From Clostridium sp. (GTDB taxonomy: Bacteria > Bacillota > Clostridia > Lachnospirales > Lachnospiraceae), in assembly GCA_023664325.1 (NCBI GenBank), contig JAMPFS010000001.1, positions 80,562-144,561 of the forward strand: DNA of 64,000 nt, given 5' to 3'. Below are positions 6,692 through 15,608 of this stretch, piece by piece; the first letter of the stretch is position 1, and each line of letters starts with the position of its first letter. Made by a program: the position numbers and the translations under genes. The notes beneath the pieces are model-generated. The model worked only from the letters and a program-made list of their open reading frames with translations, searched no databases and had not been told where the DNA came from.

Positions 6692-8761
6692 TTAATTGCG
6701 AATCTGAAATTGATCTACAATGCTGCTGAGTGCCTGAATATTTTCCAGACTGTTATCCGCAGCTCCCTTATTCTTTCCGGTCTGTTCTGCCATGTCTGTG
6801 GTGCTGGCTGCAATCTCGTTGATACTGATTCCCGCCTCACTGACTGCATTGCCAATTCCTTCTACCGCCTCTTTAATCTCATTCATGCTGTTGGAAAGCT
6901 GGGTAATGGCTGTGTTCACACTGGACATATTCCGCTCCACAACAAATGCATCGTTCTTATACTGCTCACTCACTTTACCAAATTCTTCGTAATCTTCTAA
7001 TACGGTTTCTCCCATAAATTCCATCGAAGCATCCAGACATCTTGTCATATCCGTTACTGCCTGGTTCACATCCCCTACAATTTTATTAATATTGGATACC
7101 GTCTCACTTGTCTGGTGCGCCAGATTGCTGATTTCTGTCGCAACCACCGCAAATCCCTTTCCTGCTTCACCGGCTCTTGCTGCCTCTATGGATGCGTTTA
7201 ACGCCAACAGGCTTGTCTGTGATGAAATTGCATCAATGGCATTGGTAAGCTCATTAATCTGTTCCACAGCCTTTGATTTCTCCAATGCTTCTTCTGCTTC
7301 TTTTTTCACGTTGTTATACATATTCTTCGTCTTAGCGGATGCATTCTGTGTGGAATCGAGCAAATGGGCAGCTCGCTCCATGATTTCAGATGAGATACCT
7401 TTTCCTTCCTCCGAAAGCTTCTCAATGGAAAATGCATTTTCCGTAACCATCTGCAAATTATACTGTACCCGTTCAATTGCATCTCCTGATTCAGACATAC
7501 CAGTAGCAAGCTGTTGCGTAAAGGAGGAATTAGACTCCGTAATCTGTGCAACACCGTCTGCGGAATTTTTTAAATGTTCCAGGCTTATATTCAACTCGCC
7601 ACAGGAATTCTCGATATCTCGTACCATTTCCTCTAAATGATCCCTCATTCCCATGATTGCTTTTGCCATTTCTCCAATCTCATCATTGCGGCTTACAAGA
7701 TTTCTTTCGTCAACCTGTGTTGTAAAATCCAAATCTGCTGTATGACGGATAATATCGGTCAATTTTTTGATTGGATTGGCAATGGTGCCGCTGATGAAAA
7801 TTGCAAAAATAACTGCAATAATCAGCGCAAAGCATGCCATTAAAATCATTTTAACCGTCAATGCATTGGTGCTGCTTAACAATTCCTTATCCGGCACCTT
7901 GACAACCAGCTTCATGCCATTATTAAGTGTTTTATAAACCAGACTGTTTCCCTCTGTATTAACGACCTTCCCCTCATTTGCCGAATCGCTGACAAGCTTA
8001 TATTCATCCGGCAAAACATCCTCTAAACTGGTTCCGGTATCGTAATCTTTATGTACTAAAATATTACCGGAAGCATTCAGCAGATATGCATATCCGGTAT
8101 CATAAACCTTTGTCTCCGATACCAGACTCTCAATCTCAGAAAAATCAACATCCATGCCGACGATACCAACGGATGTGCCATCAATAAAAATCGGAACTAC
8201 ATAAGAAATCATATATACGTTAATGTTCTCATTCAGATATGGATCCATCCAGATTGGCTCTCCTGCCTGAACCGGAATATAATACCATCCAACATGGGTC
8301 AGATCAGACGGATCATAAATACTGAAATCTGTCGGCACCAAAAAATCAAATACATCACCATTTTTTGATAAAAAGATTCCGGAAGTCGGATCTGTAAATT
8401 CCGGATTATAACGAATATATGCACAAAGCGCTCCCTGCGTATTCAGGGCAAGGTTATTGGTTGTCACCTCCAACGCCTTCGTGCAGTCCGTAACATATTC
8501 CCCATTTGTCTTAAACTGTTCAAAATCCTCAATCGTAGATATTGTAATGTTACTAAGCGAATCTACGGATTGTTCAATCTTTCCAATCGTGTTATTCAGC
8601 TCATCTAATCTGGTCTGGTTCAACAATGTCAACGTCTCATTTGAATCCTCTCGGGTTACCCTACGGGAAACTATAATACAATTCATTCCCATAATCAGAC
8701 ATGCTAAGAGAACCGTTACAGATACCGTTAAGGTAATTCTTACTCTTAATGAATGCTTCAT
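6692..8761 (-). CDS. Methyl-accepting chemotaxis protein with dCache sensor
   Basis: A membrane chemoreceptor of about 689 residues: first membrane segment near residues 6-28, a periplasm-facing dCache-like sensor of about 270 residues (features WYYIPVQAGEPIWMDPYLN and VGIVGMDVDFSEIE), a second membrane segment near 302-325, HAMP, then the cytoplasmic signalling coiled coil with the conserved tip AISSQTSLLALNASIEAARA. It feeds CheA/CheW, encoded in the flagellar cluster of this window. The start at 8761 is preferred over the ATG six bases upstream because GGAGGAG is then properly spaced. It has its own sigma-A promoter and stands outside the chemotaxis operon. The ligand is unknown; dCache domains often bind amino acids or related small molecules. 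Confidence 0.93.
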   Translation of the reverse strand: MKHSLRVRITLTVSVTVLLACLIMGMNCIIVSRRVTREDSNETLTLLNQTRLDELNNTIGKIEQSVDSLSNITISTIEDFEQFKTNGEYVTDCTKALEVTTNNLALNTQGALCAYIRYNPEFTDPTSGIFLSKNGDVFDFLVPTDFSIYDPSDLTHVGWYYIPVQAGEPIWMDPYLNENINVYMISYVVPIFIDGTSVGIVGMDVDFSEIESLVSETKVYDTGYAYLLNASGNILVHKDYDTGTSLEDVLPDEYKLVSDSANEGKVVNTEGNSLVYKTLNNGMKLVVKVPDKELLSSTNALTVKMILMACFALIIAVIFAIFISGTIANPIKKLTDIIRHTADLDFTTQVDERNLVSRNDEIGEMAKAIMGMRDHLEEMVRDIENSCGELNISLEHLKNSADGVAQITESNSSFTQQLATGMSESGDAIERVQYNLQMVTENAFSIEKLSEEGKGISSEIMERAAHLLDSTQNASAKTKNMYNNVKKEAEEALEKSKAVEQINELTNAIDAISSQTSLLALNASIEAARAGEAGKGFAVVATEISNLAHQTSETVSNINKIVGDVNQAVTDMTRCLDASMEFMGETVLEDYEEFGKVSEQYKNDAFVVERNMSSVNTAITQLSNSMNEIKEAVEGIGNAVSEAGISINEIAASTTDMAEQTGKNKGAADNSLENIQALSSIVDQFQIRN

Positions 8762-8832
8762 TTTCATCTCCTCCGCTTTCCTGTATGCTGCATATTTATC
8801 ATAACGTCACAAACAAGCATACCCTTTCGTAG

Positions 8833-8861
8833 ATTATACTATAAGATGATCCTTTTTACAA
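8833..8861 (-). promoter_or_regulatory. Sigma-A promoter of the chemoreceptor gene
   Basis: TTGTAA (8856-8861), a 17-base spacer and TATAAT (8833-8838) precede the gene by about 70 bases. This is a housekeeping-type promoter, not an obvious sigma-28 site. Confidence 0.75.
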
Positions 8862-8949
8862 TTCATTTCTAACTGATTACCAGACAAAGGGCTTTTTATT
8901 TACTGAATGACTAACTTAGACAATCAGTTAAAGGCAGCGGTATGAATAT

Positions 8950-9399
8950 TTATAATTCATCATGGATGATAAAACTAACGCCTAACGTTTCTTGTAATGT
9001 AAATCTTATTATTATGTTTATTAAGTAAAATATTGCAATGGCTATTAATATATTTATAACTGGTGCAAACTGCGTGTATTTCAGTATGTAGTATGTGGCT
9101 GTTATGGATAATGGAATTGTGCATGCTATTCTAACTAAAGTATCAAAAACTCTGTAAATATTTATTTTGCTTTTATTTTCTGTTGCATATTTGATGATAA
9201 TAGCTATTATCATCATAATTATCAAAGGAACAGCACATATTAATATAGACTTATATGCTTGCTCATATAATTTTTTTAGAAATTCAAAGTCTAAAAACAT
9301 TTCTGTATAGATAGAAAGTATATAAAAAAACAGCACTGCGGTATAAATAAGTAAATTTATTATTCTGCATATAATTTTGATTGGTGAATTGTCATTCAT
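8950..9399 (-). CDS. Hypothetical four-helix membrane protein
   Basis: I do not recognise this 149-residue protein. It is very hydrophobic, with about four membrane segments (near residues 10-30, 50-70, 85-107 and 113-133), and rich in Ile, Tyr and Lys. Its DNA is markedly more AT-rich than neighbouring genes, and codons such as ATA are frequent, which hints at recent acquisition. AAAGGAG lies eight bases before the ATG, so translation is likely. It lies between the chemoreceptor promoter region and repeat copy 3, with no functional partner nearby. Confidence 0.65.
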   Translation of the reverse strand: MNDNSPIKIICRIINLLIYTAVLFFYILSIYTEMFLDFEFLKKLYEQAYKSILICAVPLIIMMIIAIIIKYATENKSKINIYRVFDTLVRIACTIPLSITATYYILKYTQFAPVINILIAIAIFYLINIIIRFTLQETLGVSFIIHDEL

Positions 9400-9467
9400 G
9401 TTTTTGTTCTCCTTTTAGTCTTTATCTTTTTTGGATTATGGTGAAACCCACTTATTTTCAAAATCCA

Positions 9468-9688
9468 GTTGTGCAATATAGACAAATATCATAAGCAGGT
9501 GCTTTGGAGTCGCCGGTGCTTGCATTGAGTACTTGGCGAGGTTCTTCCGAGCCTAGTACGAAAGTACACTTGCACACTTAGCGATGCTTTGCTGAGCTTA
9601 GTGGGCATAGTGTTACATTGCTTAGCACCGTTGCGAACGACAAGCAGCGCAAGCGTGCCTGCATTGATTTTTGTCTATATTATACAAC
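9468..9688. repeat. Terminal-inverted-repeat palindromic element, copy 3 (expanded)
   Basis: This copy has the same family ends (GTTGTGCAA...ATATCA and its near complement) and the same flanks as copies 1 and 2, but is 221 bp long. The additional 80 or so bases lie inside the central hairpin and contain two further diverged versions of the CTTAGCGAGG-CGAGCTTAG mini-hairpin: one near 9523-9554 (GTACTTGGCGAGG / CCGAGCCTAGTAC) and one near 9573-9605 (CACTTAGCGATG / GCTGAGCTTAGTG). It lies between the tRNA-Glu terminator and the hypothetical membrane protein. No reading frame is supported. Confidence 0.8.
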
Positions 9689-9699
9689 GGATAGTTGCG

Positions 9700-9736
9700 A
9701 AAACAAAAAATCCAATGCTTGCAAACACTGGATTTT
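9700..9736 (-). terminator. Terminator of the tRNA-Glu transcript
   Basis: In transcript sense AAATCCAGTG pairs with CATTGGATTT (one G-U pair) around an eight-base loop and is followed by TTTGTTTT. It begins about nine bases after the 3' end of the tRNA. Confidence 0.8.
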
Positions 9737-9744
9737 ACGAAAAA

Positions 9745-9816
9745 CAGCCAATAGGGGAATCGAACCCCTGTTTCCGCCGTGAGAGGGCGGCGTCTTAACC
9801 GCTTGACCAATTGGCC
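9745..9816 (-). tRNA. tRNA-Glu, anticodon CUC
   Basis: A 72-base cloverleaf: acceptor GGCCAAT pairing with ATTGGCT, D-arm with GGTCAAGCGGTTAAGAC, anticodon stem CCGCC/GGCGG around the loop CUCUCAC giving anticodon CUC (reads GAG), and T-arm AGGGG/CCCCT with the TTCGATT loop. The first acceptor pair is G-U. The 3' CCA is not encoded. It has its own strong promoter and terminator and is a single-gene unit. Confidence 0.95.
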
Positions 9817-9821
9817 TCGTC

Positions 9822-9866
9822 GTTGACGACTTGTTTACTATAACAAATATTTCACAAGCCGTCAAC
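9822..9866 (-). promoter_or_regulatory. Strong sigma-A promoter of tRNA-Glu inside a 13-bp inverted repeat
   Basis: TTGACG (9860-9865), a 17-base spacer and TATAGT (9837-9842) form a near-consensus promoter. The arms GTTGACGGCTTGT (9854-9866 in minus sense) and ACAAGTCGTCAAC (9822-9834) are complementary except for one G-U position. One arm covers the -35 box and the other lies in the transcribed leader. Confidence 0.8.
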
Positions 9867-9957
9867 CCCCTTTTTTATTTTTTGACCATGCTTTTCCTCA
9901 AAAAATAGAAATCATATATTTGATGCAGACAGGATTTTTTAATTTCTCCTGTGACAT

Positions 9958-12900
9958 TTAAAAATCAAATATAGATAACTGGCTGCTTTCCGGCAACCCA
10001 TCTAACAGCCCAAGATTTGCCATCTTCTCCACGGTAGATTTTCCAATCCTGGCACGATTGCGCAAATCCTCCCGGGAAATAAAACGCCCCCCTTTTGCAG
10101 CTTCCTTAATCTGCTCTGCCGCCTTTCCAGCCACACCTTCAATCGCACAAAACGGCGGCATAATCCTGCCATCTATAATGAGACAGTTTATATCATCTGC
10201 ACGGTATATATCAATGGGCATAAACTCTAATCCTCTCGCATACATTTCCTCCACCAGCCGCATATCCCGCAGGGCATCCTCTTCCGCACCGGTAATCTCT
10301 TCCTTTGGTTTCTTTCGGATTTCATCCATGCACCGGTGCAAATGCTCTGCTCCCTGGCACATTGTCTCATAATTAAAGGCTTTCGCACGGATACTGAAAT
10401 AGGCTGCATAATAGGCAAGCGGTTCATTTACTTTAAACCACGCAATCCTCCATGCCATCATAACATAGGCTGCCGCATGTGCCTTCGGAAACATGTACTT
10501 AATCAGCTTACACGACCAGATATACCAGTCCGGTACATTATGGGCTTTCATATCTTCTTCCCATTCCGGCCATTTATCGCATTTTCCCTTCGCAACGGTA
10601 CCTTTCCGTACAGCCTCCATAATCTTAAATGCCACGCCCGGCTCTAAACCCATATGAATCAGATATACCATAATATCGTCCCGGCAGCAGATGGCGCCGG
10701 AAAGTTCCGTCTTCCCTTCGGCAATCAATGTCTGGGCATTGTTAAGCCACACATCCGTTCCGTGGGACAGTCCCGAAATGCGCACCAGATCCGAAAAGTT
10801 TTTTGGCTTTGTATCTACTAACATCTGAATAACAAAATCTGTGCCAAACTCCGGCACCCCGAGAGAACCGGTCGGGCAGCCGCTGATATCCTCTTTCGTA
10901 ATCCCCATAATCTCCGGGCTGTGAAATAATGACATCACATCCTTGTCATCCAACGCAATTGTCTTGGCGTCTTTCCCTGTCAAATCCTCCAAACGGCGGA
11001 TAATGGTTGGATCATCATGCCCGAGAATATCCAGTTTTAACAGATTTGCATCAATGGAATGGTACTCAAAATGCGTTGTAATAATATTGGTTTTTGTATC
11101 GTTTGCCGGCTTTTGAATGGCGGTAAATTCGTAGATTTCCCGATCTTTCGGCACGACAACCATACCGCCCGGGTGCTGTCCTGTTGTGCGCTTGACGCCT
11201 ACACAGCCCTGCGCAATACGGGTAAGCTCGCACCGGCGCTTTGTGATTTCTCTCTCCTGATAATATTTATAAACAAGCTGTTCGGCTGTTTTTTCCGCAA
11301 TCGTACCAATGGTTCCGGCACGGAATGCATGTCCCTTTCCAAAAAGCTCCTCCGTGTATGCATGGGCATTTGCCTGATATTCCCCGGAAAAATTAAGGTC
11401 AATATCCGGCTCCTTATCACCATAGAATCCAAGAAATGTTTCAAACGGGATATCATGCCCCTCCTTTTTCATCCATGTGCCGCATTTCGGACACTGCATA
11501 TCCGGCATATCACAACCGGAACTACCGGAATAGCTCTTTACCAGCTCCGATTCAAAATCCACATAGTAACAGTTCGGACAGATATAATGTGCCGAAAGCG
11601 GATTTACCTCTGTAATACCGGACATGGTTGCCACAAATGAGGAACCAACGGAACCACGGGAACCAACGAGGTATCCGTGGTCATTGGAATCCCAGACAAG
11701 CTTTTGGGCAATGATATACATAACGGCATATCCATTGCCAATAATGGAAGTCAGTTCCTTTTCCAGCCTGTCCGTTACCTGCTTTGGTAAATCCGGTCCG
11801 TAAATTTCGTGTGCCTTTTCATAGCATATCCTGCGCAGGGTTTCATCTGAATTTTCGATAACCGGAGGACATTTATCAGGGCTTACCGGATAAATTTTCT
11901 CCACCATATTGGAAATCCGGTTCGTATTTTCTATAACGATTTCATGCGCCTTATCACTTCCCAAATACTCAAACTCTGCAAGCATTTCCTCCGTGGTTCG
12001 GAAATAAAGAGGCGCCTGGTTGTCAGCGTCCTTAAATCCCTTCGATGCCATCAAAACAGCCCGATACAGCTTATCATCCGGATCCAGAAAATGAACATCA
12101 CAGGTTGCCACCACCGGCTTATTATAAATTTCCCCAAGCTTTACGATTTCCCTGTTTAAATTTTGCAAATCCTCATCTGTTTGGACATTTGGATGCTTAT
12201 CATCCCTCTTCAAAAAGGCATTATTGCCAATCGGCTGAATCTCCAGATAGTCATAAAATTTTACAATCCGGTCAATTTCATCCTCATCCGCACCCTCTAA
12301 GACTGCCCGGAACAATTCACCTGCCTCACAGGCAGAGCCTAAAATTAACCCTTCCCGGTATTGGTTAATCAGGCTTTTCGGCATAATCGGCCGCATATTA
12401 AAATATTCTACATGGGAAGCCGACACCAGCCGGTTTAAGTTTACACGCCCAATTTCATTTTTTGCCAGAATAATGCCGTGGTACCGTTTTGATTTTTTGA
12501 TGCTTTCGGGTGATGTTTCCCCAAACTGCTTCAATTCGTCCAGATTATGTATTCCTTTTTCCTTTAACATGGCTGCAAATTTTCGGAAAATTTCTGCGGT
12601 AGCCGCAGCATCATCCACTGCACGGTGATGATGTTCCAATTTGATTCCAAGATGCTTGCAGATGCGGTCAAGGGTAAACTTTCCAAGCTCCGGACATAAA
12701 ACATGTCCAAGCGTCATAGTGTCCACAACAGAGCTGTCCAGCGTTTCTCCCATATCTTTTGCCGCTTTGCGGATGAAACTGATATCAAAGTTAGCATTAT
12801 GGGCAACCAATACGCTATCCCCGATAAACTCCAAAAATTCCGGCAAAACAACCTCAATCCCCGGAGCCTCCATTACCATATCATCCGTGATAGATGTAAG

Positions 12901-14460
12901 CTTCGTAATCTCATAGGGAATCGGTATTCCCGGATTGACAAATGTTGAAAATTCCCCTGTCTTTTCCCCATTTTCAATCTTGACTGCGCCAATCTCTATG
13001 ATCTTACAGGATTTTGGACTTAACCCTGTCGTTTCAATGTCAAAAACAACATAACTGTCATCCAAAGACTGCCCTTTTGCGTTCGTTACGAAATCACGCA
13101 AATCATCTACAAAATATCCCTCCACGCCATAGATAATCTTAAATGGATCATCCCTTTTGATACAGTGGTCTGCCACGGGAAATGCCTGAAGCACGCCATG
13201 ATCCGTTATGGCAATCGCCGGATGCCCCCAGTCCTTTGCCCGTTTGATGATAGCCGCTACATCCACCACACTGTCATTGTCACTGTAAACAGTGTGCATG
13301 TGCAGTTCGACACGCTTCTCTAAGGAATGATCGACACGTTTTTCGGTAAAATCCGGAATTGGCTTGATGCCGGTTATGCTATTTAGGGAAATTTCCCTCA
13401 CATAGGTATCATATGCCGGTACGCCCTTTACCTTATAAAAAGAACCTGCTTTAAAATCATTCTTTAAGATTTCCCAGTCTTCCTTTGTCACAAATATTTT
13501 TCCCGAAACAGAATCCTCAAAATCCGTAATCGCAAAGGTTATCAGCAGCTTTCCATTCCGAAGCTCCCTCTCTTCCATGAGAAAAACCTTGCCATGCAAA
13601 ACCACTTCTCCCATTCCCTCTGTAATTTCACTGATTGCGGCTTCGGTGCCTTCTACGTTTCTGCCATAAATGACCTCCGGGTCTGCCACGGTACGGTTAC
13701 GGGAATAAGCAGATCTTTTCCACGAAGCATCCCTCGGTTTTTCGTTCCCACTGTTCTTTTCTGCCGCCTTCCTGTCTGTAGAGGTTTCTTTCTTCTTTTG
13801 TGAATGTTCCGTCTTGCTCGTACTCTTTAATGCATCCGCTCCTTGCCCTGCCTCAGATGGATTTTCACTCCCCCGCTCTTTATTTTGCTGCTGCATGATC
13901 TGTAAAACCTCAAGATTCAGCTTGTGTTCGTTCGCCCGCCGGATAGCATCCTTTTGTTCCTCTGTAAAATCAAATCCAACCTGTATTTCAAAGCCAAAGC
14001 GATCCCTGTATACGCTTTCCAGATATTTCTTGATATCGGTTGATTTGGTTCTCGCCAAAAATGTATCATCCAATGTCAGCGTGATAATCGAACCATTGAT
14101 ATACCACTCCGCATTCTTTATCAGACGGTAAAGCACAGAGCTTTCTGTCTGTAATTCAAATAACAGGCTTTCCCTATAGGAATCTGTCAGGGTAGAAACA
14201 TTATATTGATTGGATAAATCATATTGTTCCAAAAGCTTTATGCGCATGTTCCCCTGAAAAACATATTCACTTAACTCATTCTCCATCGCATAAATATCCT
14301 GCCTGGAAATCAGAATTTTACTGATCATTTTTACTTTTAACGTCTTCTCTGATTTTACCAGGACTGCTTCTGTCACGAATGCCTGTTCAAACATTTCATG
14401 CAGCTCGCCCACACAGGAAAAACCGGGAAAAACATCAAAGAATGTCTTTTGTCCGTCCAC
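9958..14460 (-). CDS. polC: DNA polymerase III alpha subunit, PolC type
   Basis: The replicative polymerase of low-GC Gram-positives, with built-in 3'-5' proofreading. The roughly 1500-residue chain shows an OB fold (about residues 285-370), PHP start ELHMHTVYSDNDS (about 385), DEDDh exonuclease FDIETTGLSP (about 470) and AHNANFDISF, polymerase motif VGSRGSVGSSFVATMSG, a CxxC...CPKCG zinc site near 960-1000, DKEPDIDLNFSGEY (about 1020) and HPGGMVVVPKD. Length and order are those of full-length PolC. The GTG at 14460 has GGAG seven bases upstream; an adjacent TTG is the alternative. It begins 15 bases after ispG, so it is likely in the same operon. Confidence 0.97.
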   Translation of the reverse strand: MDGQKTFFDVFPGFSCVGELHEMFEQAFVTEAVLVKSEKTLKVKMISKILISRQDIYAMENELSEYVFQGNMRIKLLEQYDLSNQYNVSTLTDSYRESLLFELQTESSVLYRLIKNAEWYINGSIITLTLDDTFLARTKSTDIKKYLESVYRDRFGFEIQVGFDFTEEQKDAIRRANEHKLNLEVLQIMQQQNKERGSENPSEAGQGADALKSTSKTEHSQKKKETSTDRKAAEKNSGNEKPRDASWKRSAYSRNRTVADPEVIYGRNVEGTEAAISEITEGMGEVVLHGKVFLMEERELRNGKLLITFAITDFEDSVSGKIFVTKEDWEILKNDFKAGSFYKVKGVPAYDTYVREISLNSITGIKPIPDFTEKRVDHSLEKRVELHMHTVYSDNDSVVDVAAIIKRAKDWGHPAIAITDHGVLQAFPVADHCIKRDDPFKIIYGVEGYFVDDLRDFVTNAKGQSLDDSYVVFDIETTGLSPKSCKIIEIGAVKIENGEKTGEFSTFVNPGIPIPYEITKLTSITDDMVMEAPGIEVVLPEFLEFIGDSVLVAHNANFDISFIRKAAKDMGETLDSSVVDTMTLGHVLCPELGKFTLDRICKHLGIKLEHHHRAVDDAAATAEIFRKFAAMLKEKGIHNLDELKQFGETSPESIKKSKRYHGIILAKNEIGRVNLNRLVSASHVEYFNMRPIMPKSLINQYREGLILGSACEAGELFRAVLEGADEDEIDRIVKFYDYLEIQPIGNNAFLKRDDKHPNVQTDEDLQNLNREIVKLGEIYNKPVVATCDVHFLDPDDKLYRAVLMASKGFKDADNQAPLYFRTTEEMLAEFEYLGSDKAHEIVIENTNRISNMVEKIYPVSPDKCPPVIENSDETLRRICYEKAHEIYGPDLPKQVTDRLEKELTSIIGNGYAVMYIIAQKLVWDSNDHGYLVGSRGSVGSSFVATMSGITEVNPLSAHYICPNCYYVDFESELVKSYSGSSGCDMPDMQCPKCGTWMKKEGHDIPFETFLGFYGDKEPDIDLNFSGEYQANAHAYTEELFGKGHAFRAGTIGTIAEKTAEQLVYKYYQEREITKRRCELTRIAQGCVGVKRTTGQHPGGMVVVPKDREIYEFTAIQKPANDTKTNIITTHFEYHSIDANLLKLDILGHDDPTIIRRLEDLTGKDAKTIALDDKDVMSLFHSPEIMGITKEDISGCPTGSLGVPEFGTDFVIQMLVDTKPKNFSDLVRISGLSHGTDVWLNNAQTLIAEGKTELSGAICCRDDIMVYLIHMGLEPGVAFKIMEAVRKGTVAKGKCDKWPEWEEDMKAHNVPDWYIWSCKLIKYMFPKAHAAAYVMMAWRIAWFKVNEPLAYYAAYFSIRAKAFNYETMCQGAEHLHRCMDEIRKKPKEEITGAEEDALRDMRLVEEMYARGLEFMPIDIYRADDINCLIIDGRIMPPFCAIEGVAGKAAEQIKEAAKGGRFISREDLRNRARIGKSTVEKMANLGLLDGLPESSQLSIFDF

Positions 14461-14475
14461 CAAATCACTCCATTT

Positions 14476-15528
14476 TTACTTCCAGTTTTCCAGTTCTTCC
14501 TTTAACACTGCAAGCAACTGTTCCTCCGGAACCTTTTTTACAATCTCACCATGTTTCATCAACAGCCCCTCACCATTGCCGCCTGCGATCCCCAAGTCCG
14601 CTTCCCTTGCTTCACCGGGACCATTTACCACGCATCCCATTACTGCGACCTTCAAATCCAGGTGTTCATAATCTGTCACCAGATTTTCCACCTCGTTTGC
14701 CAAACCAATTAAATCAATGGAAGTTCTGCCACAGGTCGGACAGGAAACCACCTCAATTCCGCCTTTCCGAAGCCCCAGCGTCTTTAAAATCAGCTTGGCT
14801 GACACAATTTCATTCACCGGATCTCCCGTCAGGGAAACACGGATGGTATCGCCAATTCCCTGGTGTAAAATAATTCCCAGACCGACAGATGACTTAATAT
14901 TCCCACGCAGAATGGTTCCCGCCTCTGTAATGCCTACATGCAGCGGATAATTCGTCTGTTCCGCAATCAGCTCATGCGCCTTTACACACATCAATACATC
15001 GGAAGATTTAATGCTTATGACAATATCATCGAAATCAAGTTCCTCTAAGATTTGGACCTTGTCAAGCGCGCTTTCCACAATGCCCTCTGCGGTAACGCCA
15101 TGATATTTTTCTATCAGCTCTTTTTCCAGCGAACCGCTGTTCACACCCACACGGATCGGAACATGATATGCTTTTGCCGCCTCAACCACCGCCTTAATCT
15201 TATCTGTTCCACCAATATTGCCCGGATTAATCCGAATTTTATCCGCGCCATGTTCCATTGCCATAATTGCCAGCCGGTAATCAAAATGAATATCTGCCAC
15301 GATAGGAATATGAATCTGCTTCTTAATATCTGCAAATGCTTTCGCTGCTGCCTCATTATTGGCAGTCGAACGGATCATATCACATCCTGCCTGCTCTAAT
15401 TTTAAAATTTGGGCAACTGTTGCCTCGACATCCTCTGTTTTTGTATTTGTCATGGACTGTATTAAAACAGGATTGCCGCCGCCAATGACCCGGTTCCCGA
15501 TTTTTACAACCTTTGTATGTTCCCTCAT
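14476..15528 (-). CDS. ispG: 4-hydroxy-3-methylbut-2-en-1-yl diphosphate synthase (MEP pathway)
   Basis: An iron-sulfur enzyme that converts MEcPP to HMBPP in isoprenoid synthesis. The 350-residue short bacterial form starts with a TIM-barrel (GGGNPVLIQSMTNTKTEDV, DIHFDYRLA, KIRINPGNIG) and ends with the 4Fe-4S domain (VVSCPTCGRTSIDL near residue 260, GCVVNGPGEA near 297). The conserved cysteines are present. AGGAGAAGG precedes the ATG. It follows rseP by about 80 bases; dxr, two genes upstream, encodes an earlier enzyme of the same pathway. Confidence 0.96.
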   Translation of the reverse strand: MREHTKVVKIGNRVIGGGNPVLIQSMTNTKTEDVEATVAQILKLEQAGCDMIRSTANNEAAAKAFADIKKQIHIPIVADIHFDYRLAIMAMEHGADKIRINPGNIGGTDKIKAVVEAAKAYHVPIRVGVNSGSLEKELIEKYHGVTAEGIVESALDKVQILEELDFDDIVISIKSSDVLMCVKAHELIAEQTNYPLHVGITEAGTILRGNIKSSVGLGIILHQGIGDTIRVSLTGDPVNEIVSAKLILKTLGLRKGGIEVVSCPTCGRTSIDLIGLANEVENLVTDYEHLDLKVAVMGCVVNGPGEAREADLGIAGGNGEGLLMKHGEIVKKVPEEQLLAVLKEELENWK

Positions 15529-15608
15529 AAACCTTCTCCTTTATGCAACACTATCATCATGGGCAAAACGCCGCTTTTCAAACACAGAGTTTTGCCGATT
15601 TCCAACCA

